From Deltaproteobacteria bacterium (lineage in GTDB: Bacteria; Desulfobacterota; GWC2-55-46; DRQE01), in assembly GCA_015492495.1 (NCBI GenBank), contig WGEY01000021.1:1-41630 (forward strand): DNA of 41,630 nt, in the 5' to 3' direction. This document shows, one piece after another, positions 18,962 to 27,167 of this stretch; the first letter of the stretch is position 1, and each line of letters begins with the position of its first letter. The notes beneath the pieces are model-generated. The model did not search any database and was not told the origin of the DNA. It saw only the letters and a program-made list of their open reading frames with translations. The position numbers and the translations under genes were made by a program.

Positions 18962-20161
18962 GTGTCTTCTTTCTCAAACATAAGGCTCTTCGGTAAACCC
19001 CTCTTTCTGGTCCCTCTCCTGCTCTTCACAATCTTACAGACCCATGCCGGCGCCGGAACCGGCATGAACCGCGTCAACAGCATACGTCACTGGTCCGCCG
19101 AGAACTACACAAGGGTCGTCATCAACCTCGACCGGAAGGCCGAATACTCGTACCGTCTCCTCAGAAAGGACCCTTCCATAAACAAACCGCGGCGGTTCTA
19201 CGTCGACATAAAGGACGCCCAGATGGGCAAGGACCTCAAAAGGTCCGTTCCCATTGACGACGGTCTCCTCAGGATGGTACGGGCCGGGCAGTACGACAAG
19301 AGGACCGTCCGGGTCGTCCTCGACATAAAGACCATAGAGGACTACAAGATATTCCCCCTGACGGGACCGGACAGGATAGTTATAGACATACTGGGGAAGG
19401 GGGCGAGGCATGGTGGAAAAGGGCCGGCGTCCGTTCACGGCGCAAAGAAAGAGGGGAGGCGTTCCGGTAAGAAAGGCTACGAGATCAGGACCATAGTCAT
19501 AGATCCCGGACACGGTGGAAAGGATCCCGGGGCCATAGGGAAAAAGGGGCTCAAGGAAAAGGTCGTAACGCTCAAGGTGGCCAAGATGCTTAAAAAGGAG
19601 CTTTCAAAGAGGCTCGATGCGAAGGTGCTCCTTACGAGGAAAAAGGACGTCTACCTGTCCCTTGACGAAAGGACGGCGATAGCGAACACCAAGGAGGCCG
19701 ATCTCTTCGTGTCCATCCACGCAAATGCGAGTCCAAGGAGGTCGGCTTCGGGGATTGAGACGTACTACCTCGGCTCCACCCAGGACAAGGAGGCCATGCG
19801 GGTTGCGGCAAGGGAGAACTCCTCCACCACCGAGGAAATGAACGATATACTCCAGTTCATACTGAGAGACCTGGAACGCTCAGGCAACCAGAAAGAGTCG
19901 ATCAGGCTCGCCACAAGCGTGCAGGAGGAGCTCTCCAGGAACCTCAAGAAAAAGTACAAGGGTGTAAAGAGCAACGGTGTGAAGGGCGCGCTCTTCTATG
20001 TGCTCGTAAACTGCAACATGCCGAGCATACTCGTGGAGGTCTCTTTCGTAAGCAACCCCAAGGAGGAGAAGCGGCTGAGGAGCGACAAATACCTGAGGGC
20101 GATCTCAAAGGGGATCGCCGCGGGCATCGTGAAGTATATAAACGGCAACGGGCCTGTATAA
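18962..20161 (+). CDS. N-acetylmuramoyl-L-alanine amidase with AMIN domain
   Basis: A periplasmic zinc amidase that removes stem peptides from peptidoglycan during cell separation (AmiC-like), 399 residues. A signal peptide covers about 1-32. An AMIN localisation domain covers about 38-135, starting IRHWSAENYTRVVINLD. A charged linker follows, and the Amidase_3 domain covers about 178-395. Zinc ligands are His184 (DPGHGGKDPG), Glu199 (GLKEKVV) and His253 (SIHANA); the catalytic Glu is 359 (LVEVSFVSN). The product, denuded glycan, is what SPOR domains bind, linking it in function to the protein at 7017. The GTG start lies one base after the mutS stop and has no clear Shine-Dalgarno, suggesting coupling. 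Confidence 0.93.
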   Translation: MSSFSNIRLFGKPLFLVPLLLFTILQTHAGAGTGMNRVNSIRHWSAENYTRVVINLDRKAEYSYRLLRKDPSINKPRRFYVDIKDAQMGKDLKRSVPIDDGLLRMVRAGQYDKRTVRVVLDIKTIEDYKIFPLTGPDRIVIDILGKGARHGGKGPASVHGAKKEGRRSGKKGYEIRTIVIDPGHGGKDPGAIGKKGLKEKVVTLKVAKMLKKELSKRLDAKVLLTRKKDVYLSLDERTAIANTKEADLFVSIHANASPRRSASGIETYYLGSTQDKEAMRVAARENSSTTEEMNDILQFILRDLERSGNQKESIRLATSVQEELSRNLKKKYKGVKSNGVKGALFYVLVNCNMPSILVEVSFVSNPKEEKRLRSDKYLRAISKGIAAGIVKYINGNGPV

Positions 20162-20176
20162 GGGGCGGAACGATCC

Positions 20177-22804
20177 ATGAACGAACCGTTACAGATGATA
20201 AGCGCCTGTGCGGGCGACCGCTCCGGGCTGGCGGACAGGGTAAAGGAATGCATCCGGCTCAAGGAGGATGAGCTGAAAAAAAGGCACCGCACCCCTGCCC
20301 CAGGCATGGAGATAACGCACGCCTACACGGCCTTCATGGACGATCTCCTGAGGGCCCTTTTCCACTCCCTTTCCGCAGAGTTCGGCACGGGTAGCGACAC
20401 CGCGCTTGTAGCCCTTGGAGGCTACGGCAGGGGAGAGCTCAACATCCGTTCCGATATCGATCTGATGCACCTTTACCCAAGGCGTATAACCCCGCGGATC
20501 GAAGAGCTCACACAGAAGATGCTCTATGTCCTCTGGGATGCCGGGCTGGACGTGGGGTTCAGCATAAGGAGCGTAAACGAGTGCATAGACCTGGCCATGG
20601 TGGATCTGAAGACCAAGACCTCGCTCCTTGACGCGCGCTATCTGACGGGCGACGAGGGACTCTTTGCTAAACTGATCGACATGGTGGACAAGAGGCTTTT
20701 CTCCGGCAAAGAGCTCAGGAGGTTCATAGATGAGAAGCTCGAGGAGAAAAGGCTCAGGCATGAAAAATACGGCGGATCGGTCTACCTCCTTGAGCCGAAT
20801 GTCAAGGAAGGCGAGGGGGGGCTCAGGGATCTGCATGCTGCAAGCTGGATAGTAAGGGCAAAGAACCGCTGCCGGTTCGAGCCGGTGGAGATGGGGCTCC
20901 TCGGCGAGGTGGAAAGGATGTCGCTCGACCGATCGGTCGACTTCCTCCACTGGGTGCGAAACGATCTTCACCTCGAGACCAGGACAAAAAAGGACCAGCT
21001 CACCTTCGACCACCAGGAGAGGATCGCACGGCTTATGGGGTACAAAGACATAGGGGACGAACTGGGTGTGGAGACGTTCATGCGCCAGTACTACCTGCAC
21101 GCCTCGAACATAAACAACCTCTCCTCGCTCATCATCTCCAGGTGCCTCGATGTCCGGAAGGCGGGACCGCCCTCCGGACGACGCAAGGAGGTGGACCGGA
21201 ACTTCTACGTCGAGGACGGACACCTTTCGGCCGCCTCGGACGCTGTCTTTGAAAGGGAGCCTGAGGCGATCATGAAGGCATTTGAGTACGCGCAGGCCCT
21301 GAAGGTGGAGATCGACAGGCACACGAAGGACCTCATACTCGCAAACCTACACATGATAGACGACCGGTTCAGGACCTCCGCTCAGGTGAATGAATCCTTC
21401 CTCAGGATACTGGCCGGAAGCGGCATATACAGGGTGCTGTCCGAGATGCACCGCCTCAAGGTGCTTGAAAGGTACATACCCGAGTTCGGAGCCATAACCT
21501 GCAAGGTGCAGCACGACCTTTATCACATCTACACGGTCGACGTTCACTCGCTCTTCGCCGTAAGGGAACTGGACAGGCTCAGGGAGGAAAACCGCGAGAG
21601 GTTCGGTCTCCTTGCGCAGATCCTTGACGAGATGGGCTCACCGGAGATCCTCGTCCTCGGCGTACTTCTGCACGATATCGGCAAGGCCATGGGCAAGGGA
21701 CACGCCGAGAAGGGCGCAAAGCTTGTACCTGAGATATGCAGCCGTCTCGGGTTGAGCGAAGACGACAGCGCCCTTCTGCGCTTCCTCGTAAAGCACCACC
21801 TGATCCTCGCCGACACTGCGCAGTACCGTGATCTTCACGATGAAAGGCTTATAATAGAGTTTGCACGAAAGGTCGGTGACATAGAGAGGCTCCAGATGCT
21901 CTATCTCCTTACCTTCGCCGATGTGAGGGCCGTGGGGGCGGAGGTGTGGAGCGACTGGAAGGCAGCGCTCTTTCAGGAGCTGTACTTCAAGGCCATGACA
22001 GTCCTTGAAAGGGGAAGCTTCGAGGTGGAGGACGCAGGGGCCAAGATAGAGAGGATGAAGCATAAGGTCAAGGGGCTTGTAAGGGACGAGGTAAGCGAGG
22101 AAGAGGTCGACATATACTTCGGCCTGCTGCCGCGGAGGTACTTTCTTTCAAACGACCCCGAATCCGTTGCGAGACACCTCAAGACCGTGAGAGGACTCGG
22201 CTCCAGGCCATGTATAATGGAGGTTAGGCAGGTGCCTGAAAGGGACTATACGGAGATCATAGTCTGCACCCTCGATGTCTATGGGCTTTTTTCCACCATC
22301 ACCGGCGTTATGACGGCGAACTCCGTAAACATCCTCGGCGCGCAGATAAATACGCTCTCAAACGGCATGGCCCTCGACATCCTTCAGGTCAAGAACCTCT
22401 ACGGCGGCCTTCTGACCGATGAATCGAAGCTGAGAAAGATCGAGAAGGACCTTACGGACACGCTGACCGGGAGGGTGCGCGTCAAGGATCTCGTCGGCAG
22501 GATCAGGCCCTCCATCCTCGACATGAAGATGAAGCCCGAGGTGCCTACGAGGGTCGCGGTGGACAACGAGGTATCAGAGGTATTTACGGTGCTCGATATA
22601 CACACGCAGGACAGGATCGGCCTCCTCTACAAGATAACCTCGACCCTCACCGAGATGGGTATATACATATACATTGCGAAGATATCGACGAAGGGCGACA
22701 GCGCGGCGGACATATTCTACATCAAGGACATCTTCAGCCAGAAGATAAGGGATCCGCAGGCAGTAAAGAAGATCAAAGACGCGCTCTACAAGGCGCTGGG
22801 CTGA
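20177..22804 (+). CDS. glnD: [protein-PII] uridylyltransferase/uridylyl-removing enzyme
   Basis: The nitrogen sensor that uridylylates PII proteins when glutamine is low and deuridylylates them when it is high. All four parts are present in 875 residues. The nucleotidyltransferase domain has GGYGRGEL from residue 81 and SDID (92-95). The linker PII-uridylyltransferase domain has the typical KEGEGGLRDLHAA. An HD hydrolase domain has His499-Asp500 (LLHDIGKAMGKGH). Two C-terminal ACT domains, about 690-770 and 800-875, sense glutamine. The length equals the family norm. It begins 15 bases after the amidase stop and is followed 6 bases later by xerD. No glnB or amtB is in view. Confidence 0.96.
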   Translation: MNEPLQMISACAGDRSGLADRVKECIRLKEDELKKRHRTPAPGMEITHAYTAFMDDLLRALFHSLSAEFGTGSDTALVALGGYGRGELNIRSDIDLMHLYPRRITPRIEELTQKMLYVLWDAGLDVGFSIRSVNECIDLAMVDLKTKTSLLDARYLTGDEGLFAKLIDMVDKRLFSGKELRRFIDEKLEEKRLRHEKYGGSVYLLEPNVKEGEGGLRDLHAASWIVRAKNRCRFEPVEMGLLGEVERMSLDRSVDFLHWVRNDLHLETRTKKDQLTFDHQERIARLMGYKDIGDELGVETFMRQYYLHASNINNLSSLIISRCLDVRKAGPPSGRRKEVDRNFYVEDGHLSAASDAVFEREPEAIMKAFEYAQALKVEIDRHTKDLILANLHMIDDRFRTSAQVNESFLRILAGSGIYRVLSEMHRLKVLERYIPEFGAITCKVQHDLYHIYTVDVHSLFAVRELDRLREENRERFGLLAQILDEMGSPEILVLGVLLHDIGKAMGKGHAEKGAKLVPEICSRLGLSEDDSALLRFLVKHHLILADTAQYRDLHDERLIIEFARKVGDIERLQMLYLLTFADVRAVGAEVWSDWKAALFQELYFKAMTVLERGSFEVEDAGAKIERMKHKVKGLVRDEVSEEEVDIYFGLLPRRYFLSNDPESVARHLKTVRGLGSRPCIMEVRQVPERDYTEIIVCTLDVYGLFSTITGVMTANSVNILGAQINTLSNGMALDILQVKNLYGGLLTDESKLRKIEKDLTDTLTGRVRVKDLVGRIRPSILDMKMKPEVPTRVAVDNEVSEVFTVLDIHTQDRIGLLYKITSTLTEMGIYIYIAKISTKGDSAADIFYIKDIFSQKIRDPQAVKKIKDALYKALG

Positions 22805-22810
22805 TCCGCA

Positions 22811-23731
22811 ATGGCCTTTCCAAGAGACAGAGAGAGGACGACAGGCAGGCAGCTCCTTACGGAGTACCTCGACGCCATCGTGGCGGGAAGAGGCCTTTCT
22901 GAAAACACCCGTACCGCCTATGGCCGCGACATTTCAAGGTATCTCGACTACATTGAAAAGATAGGCAAAGGGCCTGAGGCGGCTTCGCCCGAGGATGTGA
23001 GCGGATTCATGCTGTACCTCAAGAAGAGCGGCCTGTCTAGTCGTTCTTATACGAGGGCCATGGTGGCCGTAAGGGGGTTCTACAGGTTTCTCCAGAAAAG
23101 GGGGTTGATCGAGGCGTCGCCGTGCGATCTCATAGAGCTTCCGAGAGCGTCAACGAGGCTGCCGCAGTACCTTTCGATCGAGGAGGTGGACCGCCTTCTC
23201 GAAAGCGTCGACACCGCCACCGGGACCGGACTCAGGGACAAGGCCATGCTGGAGCTGCTCTACGCCGCCGGACTCAGGGTAAGCGAGCTCGTCGGGCTCG
23301 GGCTGAACGACCTCAACCTCCAGACGGGCTGCATAAGCGCATTCGGAAAGGGCGGAAAGACAAGGCTTGTGCCCATCGGACAGGCGGCCATGATGTGGCT
23401 CAAACGTTACATCGACGAGGGCAGGCCGCGGATATTGAAGGGCCGGAGCTCCACGCGGCTCTTCGTCACCAACCGCGGCGGCGCAATGACCAGGAAGCAC
23501 TTCTGGCACATAATCAAGAAGTACGCGTTCCTTGCCGGCATCGACCGGGAACGGGTCAAACCGCACATAATAAGGCATTCATTCGCCACACACCTGCTCG
23601 AAAGGGGCGCCGACCTGAGGGCCGTCCAGGAGATGCTCGGGCACGCCGATATCTCCACCACGCAGGTATATACCCACGTGAGGACGGAGAGGCTCAGGTT
23701 GCTGCACAAAAAGCACCACCCGAGGGGATAG
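22811..23731 (+). CDS. xerD: site-specific tyrosine recombinase XerD-like
   Basis: Resolves chromosome dimers at dif together with a partner recombinase. At 306 residues it has the usual XerC/XerD length. The SAM-like N-terminal DNA-binding domain covers about 12-110. The catalytic domain has Arg156 (AAGLRVSEL), Lys in GKGGKTR, His252 and Arg255 (HIIRHSFATH), His278 (LGHADISTTQ) and the nucleophile Tyr287 (VYTHV). All active-site residues are intact. It starts 6 bases after glnD and closes the plus-strand run. XerC and XerD are hard to tell apart without phylogeny; housekeeping position and intact length argue against a phage integrase. No terminator is seen in the 119 bases that follow. Confidence 0.92.
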   Translation: MAFPRDRERTTGRQLLTEYLDAIVAGRGLSENTRTAYGRDISRYLDYIEKIGKGPEAASPEDVSGFMLYLKKSGLSSRSYTRAMVAVRGFYRFLQKRGLIEASPCDLIELPRASTRLPQYLSIEEVDRLLESVDTATGTGLRDKAMLELLYAAGLRVSELVGLGLNDLNLQTGCISAFGKGGKTRLVPIGQAAMMWLKRYIDEGRPRILKGRSSTRLFVTNRGGAMTRKHFWHIIKKYAFLAGIDRERVKPHIIRHSFATHLLERGADLRAVQEMLGHADISTTQVYTHVRTERLRLLHKKHHPRG

Positions 23732-23850
23732 GGAGGCACGGCCGCCGCCACCACACCGCACGGCCCAGAACCGGAAATGTAACATAACATCCATTATGCG
23801 ACATAGAGATGGGGTGTTTATGGGGGGGTACAACTGTGAGGCACGTGCGC

Positions 23851-24084
23851 TTACTCTATTATTACGTTCGTAAGTGTCCTCTTTACCCCTTCAACGGACT
23901 GAATCTTCTTGATCACCACGTCACCAAGAACCTTGAAGCTCGATGCGGCCACGAGCACTATCACATCATACGGACCGGTCACCATCTTTGCGTCAGTCAC
24001 TCCGCCGATCTTCATGATCCTTTCAGCCACGTCCGCTGACTTGCCGTGTTCGCATTCGACGAACACGTATGCTTGAACCGACAT
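23851..24084 (-). CDS. stand-alone Lrp/AsnC-type ligand-binding (RAM) domain protein
   Basis: A 77-residue protein consisting only of the effector-binding domain of Lrp/AsnC regulators: MSVQAYVFVECEHG, then a helix with VAERIMKIGGVTDAKMVTGPYDVIVLV and a final RTLTNVIIE. There is no helix-turn-helix. Such stand-alone domains form oligomers and may bind amino acids or modulate full-length regulators. The ATG at 24084 is chosen because GGAGGT (24095 to 24090) lies 5 bases upstream. The frame also opens farther upstream to 24183, but that stretch lacks family similarity and contains the promoter. It is monocistronic and convergent with xerD. Confidence 0.85.
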   Translation of the reverse strand: MSVQAYVFVECEHGKSADVAERIMKIGGVTDAKMVTGPYDVIVLVAASSFKVLGDVVIKKIQSVEGVKRTLTNVIIE

Positions 24085-24182
24085 CACATACCTCCGTGTG
24101 GTTGAAGATGCAAGGGCCGCACGCCCGACCGGCGCCCCGGCGCGACAGGCGTTGCCCGGAAAGTGCATGGGTCGACTCAGCA

Positions 24183-24191
24183 ATTATACCA
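24183..24191 (-). promoter_or_regulatory. extended -10 promoter of the AsnC-type gene
   Basis: On the minus strand TGG-TATAAT (24191 to 24183) is a perfect extended -10 element. No good -35 is present, as is usual for this type. It would give a leader of about 90 bases, GC-rich and able to form hairpins, before the ATG at 24084. Confidence 0.6.
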
Positions 24192-24375
24192 CAGAAAGGC
24201 GACTCGTGGCTCCCAAAGGAAGATCAAAGCCGTTATCGCCGGCAGGTTGCCTGTTCGAGCACCGCATGGCGCACGGATTCCTAATACGTGTGCCGGATCT
24301 TCAGATTACCCCGAGTGTTATCAAGGTATTACTTGAGATATTCGAGCTAATATTTCGAAACAAAAGGTATTTGCA

Positions 24376-25746
24376 TCACCTGGAACCCTTGCCGAAGATT
24401 GCGACCTTTATGGTTCTCACCAGGATGTGAAAGTCAAGCACCGGTGTGACGTTCTTGATATAGTAAAAGTCGTACTTGAGCTTTTCCAGGGCGTCCTTCT
24501 CCGAGGAGCCGTAAGGATAATTCACCTGGGCCCACCCGGTTATACCCGGCTTCACCGAATCACGTAGTGAATAATACGGTATCTTTGTCTTCAGCCGCTT
24601 GATGAACTCGGGGCGCTCCGGTCTCGGCCCGATAAAGCTCATTTCGCCTTTCAGCACGTTCCATACCTGTGGTATCTCGTCCAGCCTGAGTTTCCTTATT
24701 ATCCTCCCTACACGCGTCACGCGCGGGTCATTTTCAACAGCCCAGACGGCTCCCTCCTTCTCGGCATCCTGCCTCATTGAACGGAATTTTACGAGATCAA
24801 ATGTTTTCCCGTACAGCCCCTCGCGCTTCTGCCTGTAAAAGACAGGCCCCCTTGATTCGAGTTTTATTGCGGCTGCAATGATAACCATGACAGGGAGTGT
24901 AGCAATGATGCACATGAGTGAACAGGTGATATCCAGCATCCTCTTTACCCTGTGATTGTAGAAGCTCCTCTTCACACCGAGTATGGGGGTGTTGACGAAC
25001 CAGAGGTCGCTCAAAAACTCCACCGGCACCTTCCCTGTCACCTCCTCGTAGAAGCCCGGCATGTCGTAGACCTGGACGCCTTCCATCTTGGAGTGGAGCA
25101 CGCACTTGAGAAGCTCCGGATCCCTCGGGTGGGTGATCGTTATGACGATCGCGTCCACCTTGTGGTGTGTCACCATCTCATCCAGCACGGAGAAGTCACC
25201 CAGGATCTCGGGGGAGTTCACGACACCGCTTGTGCGCTCGTCGTCTATGAACCCCACAACATCGAACCCCTTGTTATCCTTTATCAATCTGTAGATCGTC
25301 ATGCCGGCGCGTCCGGCCCCGACTATGAGGATCTTCCTCGGCCTTTCGAAAAAACTCCTGAAGGCCCATTCAAGGCCTATCCTCCATGCATATGTGAAGA
25401 CGACTATCTTGGCCGCGGTCATAGCAAAGACCACCCTGCCCGTCTTGAGCGACGGAAGGAAGTAGAAGGCGATGACCACGGCAGTGGTTGCTACTGAGAA
25501 GCCAATAAAGTATCTGAACAGATAGCGCGCAGAGCTGAACGGGATATCGAAGTCGTAGAGGTCGGTCATGTAGAAGGTGAAGATGTATATGAAGGTGAAG
25601 ACCAGTGTGCCGAGCAATGTCGGCTGTATGTATTCTTCGATAAAAAGCCCGAATCTCAGGTACGGTGATGCGAAATAGGCTATGGAGATGAGCAGGGCAT
25701 CACCCATTGCCAGGAGTATCTTTTTTCTGGGCAGGTGTTTCAACAT
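24376..25746 (-). CDS. polyprenyl-phosphate sugar-1-phosphate transferase (WbaP/EpsL type)
   Basis: Transfers a sugar-1-phosphate from a nucleotide sugar to undecaprenyl phosphate, the first step of building a surface glycan repeat. The protein has 456 residues. N-terminal membrane helices cover about residues 10-120, then a Rossmann-like cytoplasmic domain (GAGRAGMTIYRLI, about 145-260). A further membrane segment follows KRMLDITCSL, then the bacterial sugar transferase domain with GPVFYRQKREGLYG, VKFRSMR, LRLDEIPQVWNVLKGEMSFIGPRP and PGITGWAQVNYPYG, all characteristic. The sugar cannot be read from sequence. It is the last gene of the minus-strand glycan region, 86 bases after the histidine phosphatase. 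No clear Shine-Dalgarno precedes the ATG. Confidence 0.93.
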   Translation of the reverse strand: MLKHLPRKKILLAMGDALLISIAYFASPYLRFGLFIEEYIQPTLLGTLVFTFIYIFTFYMTDLYDFDIPFSSARYLFRYFIGFSVATTAVVIAFYFLPSLKTGRVVFAMTAAKIVVFTYAWRIGLEWAFRSFFERPRKILIVGAGRAGMTIYRLIKDNKGFDVVGFIDDERTSGVVNSPEILGDFSVLDEMVTHHKVDAIVITITHPRDPELLKCVLHSKMEGVQVYDMPGFYEEVTGKVPVEFLSDLWFVNTPILGVKRSFYNHRVKRMLDITCSLMCIIATLPVMVIIAAAIKLESRGPVFYRQKREGLYGKTFDLVKFRSMRQDAEKEGAVWAVENDPRVTRVGRIIRKLRLDEIPQVWNVLKGEMSFIGPRPERPEFIKRLKTKIPYYSLRDSVKPGITGWAQVNYPYGSSEKDALEKLKYDFYYIKNVTPVLDFHILVRTIKVAIFGKGSR

Positions 25747-25832
25747 GTAATAGATACCCGGTTGTCAGTATGCGGTGTCCGGTTTCAGGTCGGGGCGGAA
25801 GACACGATGAACGGGAAGATTCTCTCAGCCAG

Positions 25833-26453
25833 CTATTTTATTCTCACCATCTTCCTGCATCCATCCGTGGACGTCAACCTGAAGACCGAGAGGTTCGGGA
25901 CCTCGATGGTTTTATAGAGGTTCAAAGGGAGATCATTGAAGTGCAGGTACAGGCATCTTATGACCGCGACATGTGTCACGGCCAGACACGGTACGCCGGG
26001 CGTGCGGGCGAGTATCCTCTCCACCCCCTCAAGCGCCCTCCTCCGGAGCTCATCCAGGGTCTCCCTGCCCTCCAGTCTCAGGTCCGCGGGTGTCTTCAGC
26101 CATGTATTATACTCCTCGGGGAAGCTCTTCGCAACTTCGTCCTCACTCATCCCCTCCCACGGTCCCATCCTGATCTCGGTGAGGCGCTCTTCTACCACGA
26201 TCTCCTTTTTGATACGGCTGTTCAGTATGCGGGCCGTCTGCACGGCCCTCCGGATGGGGCTCGTGTACACGGTGGATACGCCCCAGCCGCATACAGCCTC
26301 GGCCATCTCTTCGGCCTGCCTGCGCCCCTCTGCGGTCAACCCCTCATCGCTCCGTCCGGCGTATATCCTCATCGCATTTGAATGTGTCTGGCCGTGGCGC
26401 ACGAAGTATATCGTCCCCTCACCCATGGCATTCTCTTTGCTGCAGCCGCGCAT
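25833..26453 (-). CDS. histidine phosphatase (phosphoglycerate mutase-like) family protein
   Basis: A phosphatase of the branch-1 histidine family, about 200 residues. The catalytic motif IYFVRHGQTHSN supplies the phospho-accepting His and its Arg. The second Arg is in SPIRRAVQTA, the acid Glu in LTEIRMGPWEGM, and the second His in VTHVAVIRCL. The start is either the ATG at 26453 or the one at 26426 (MGEGTIYF); neither has a strong ribosome binding site and the shorter form fits the family well. It follows a sugar kinase and a nucleotidyltransferase, so by position it could remove a phosphate from the sugar bisphosphate between those two steps. That would replace the HAD phosphatase GmhB. The substrate is inferred only from context. 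Confidence 0.85.
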   Translation of the reverse strand: MRGCSKENAMGEGTIYFVRHGQTHSNAMRIYAGRSDEGLTAEGRRQAEEMAEAVCGWGVSTVYTSPIRRAVQTARILNSRIKKEIVVEERLTEIRMGPWEGMSEDEVAKSFPEEYNTWLKTPADLRLEGRETLDELRRRALEGVERILARTPGVPCLAVTHVAVIRCLYLHFNDLPLNLYKTIEVPNLSVFRLTSTDGCRKMVRIK

Positions 26454-26474
26454 GATTTCCCGGCAGAGTCCTCG

Positions 26475-27167
26475 TCACAGCCCGGGCCACTCCCTGTTCG
26501 CCTTTGCGTAGTTTTCGAGCGTTCCTATGTCCAGAAGGTACTCCTTGATTTCATAGCCGTACATCCTGCCCACGAGCCCGGGCAGTACGTCGAAGCCGAA
26601 GTCAACCGGATCCTTTCCGGGGATGTGGTCGAAGATCTCTTCAGAGGCGACGTATATGCCCGCATTGGCAAGGTCCGACCGAGGCTCCGCCGGCTTTTCG
26701 ACGAAGGAGCCTATAAGGCCGTCTTTCCCGAGCTCCGCGATACCGCACTCCCGCGGCCGGTTCGTTCTGAAAAGCCCCATGGTCAGCACCCCCTTGTGCC
26801 CGAGATGGAACTCCACCATCCTGCCGAGGTCCACGTTCGTGAGGTTGTCGGCGTAGGCTATGATAAAGCACCTCTGGTCCGCAACGAACTCCCTGTTTGC
26901 GAGCACCGTGCCGGCGCTCCCGAGCAGTCTCCGCTCGTAGGAGATGGTTATGTTCAGGCCCGTGGTATCGTCGGCTATGAACCCCTCTACCTTTGGTGCA
27001 AGGTGGTGGGTGTTGATGAGGACATCCGTCACACCATGCATCTTGAAGAGGTTGAGCCATATGGCAAGAAGCGGGGTGCCTTTTACAGGCACGAGGCATT
27101 TAGGTATGTCGTCGGTCAGCGGCCTCAGCCTCGTCCCCATGCCGGCTGCAAGCAGAAAGGCCTTCAT
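26475..27167 (-). CDS. sugar-1-phosphate nucleotidyltransferase (HddC-like)
   Basis: Activates a sugar-1-phosphate with an NTP. About 230 residues with the nucleotidyltransferase signature LLAAGMGTRLRPLT followed by PKCLVPVKGTPLL, then the metal site YADNLTNVD and the sugar-binding VEKPAEP. Size and motifs resemble HddC, which makes GDP-D-glycero-alpha-D-manno-heptose, and related glucose- or mannose-1-phosphate enzymes. The ATG at 27167 overlaps the stop of the kinase gene (ATGA); a GTG two codons earlier is possible. The coupling to a GHMP kinase supports a heptose-type assignment. The base used (GTP, CTP or UTP) is not certain. Confidence 0.82.
   Translation of the reverse strand: MKAFLLAAGMGTRLRPLTDDIPKCLVPVKGTPLLAIWLNLFKMHGVTDVLINTHHLAPKVEGFIADDTTGLNITISYERRLLGSAGTVLANREFVADQRCFIIAYADNLTNVDLGRMVEFHLGHKGVLTMGLFRTNRPRECGIAELGKDGLIGSFVEKPAEPRSDLANAGIYVASEEIFDHIPGKDPVDFGFDVLPGLVGRMYGYEIKEYLLDIGTLENYAKANREWPGL

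Noticed and set aside
24085-24375. Possible tRNA or terminator between the sugar transferase and the AsnC-type gene
   Set aside because: No cloverleaf and no hairpin with a T-run on either strand; only the extended -10 promoter could be supported.
25747-25832. Word-like repeats (CCGGACACCG, CAACCGGGTAT) upstream of the sugar transferase
   Set aside because: Too short and irregular to call a repeat.
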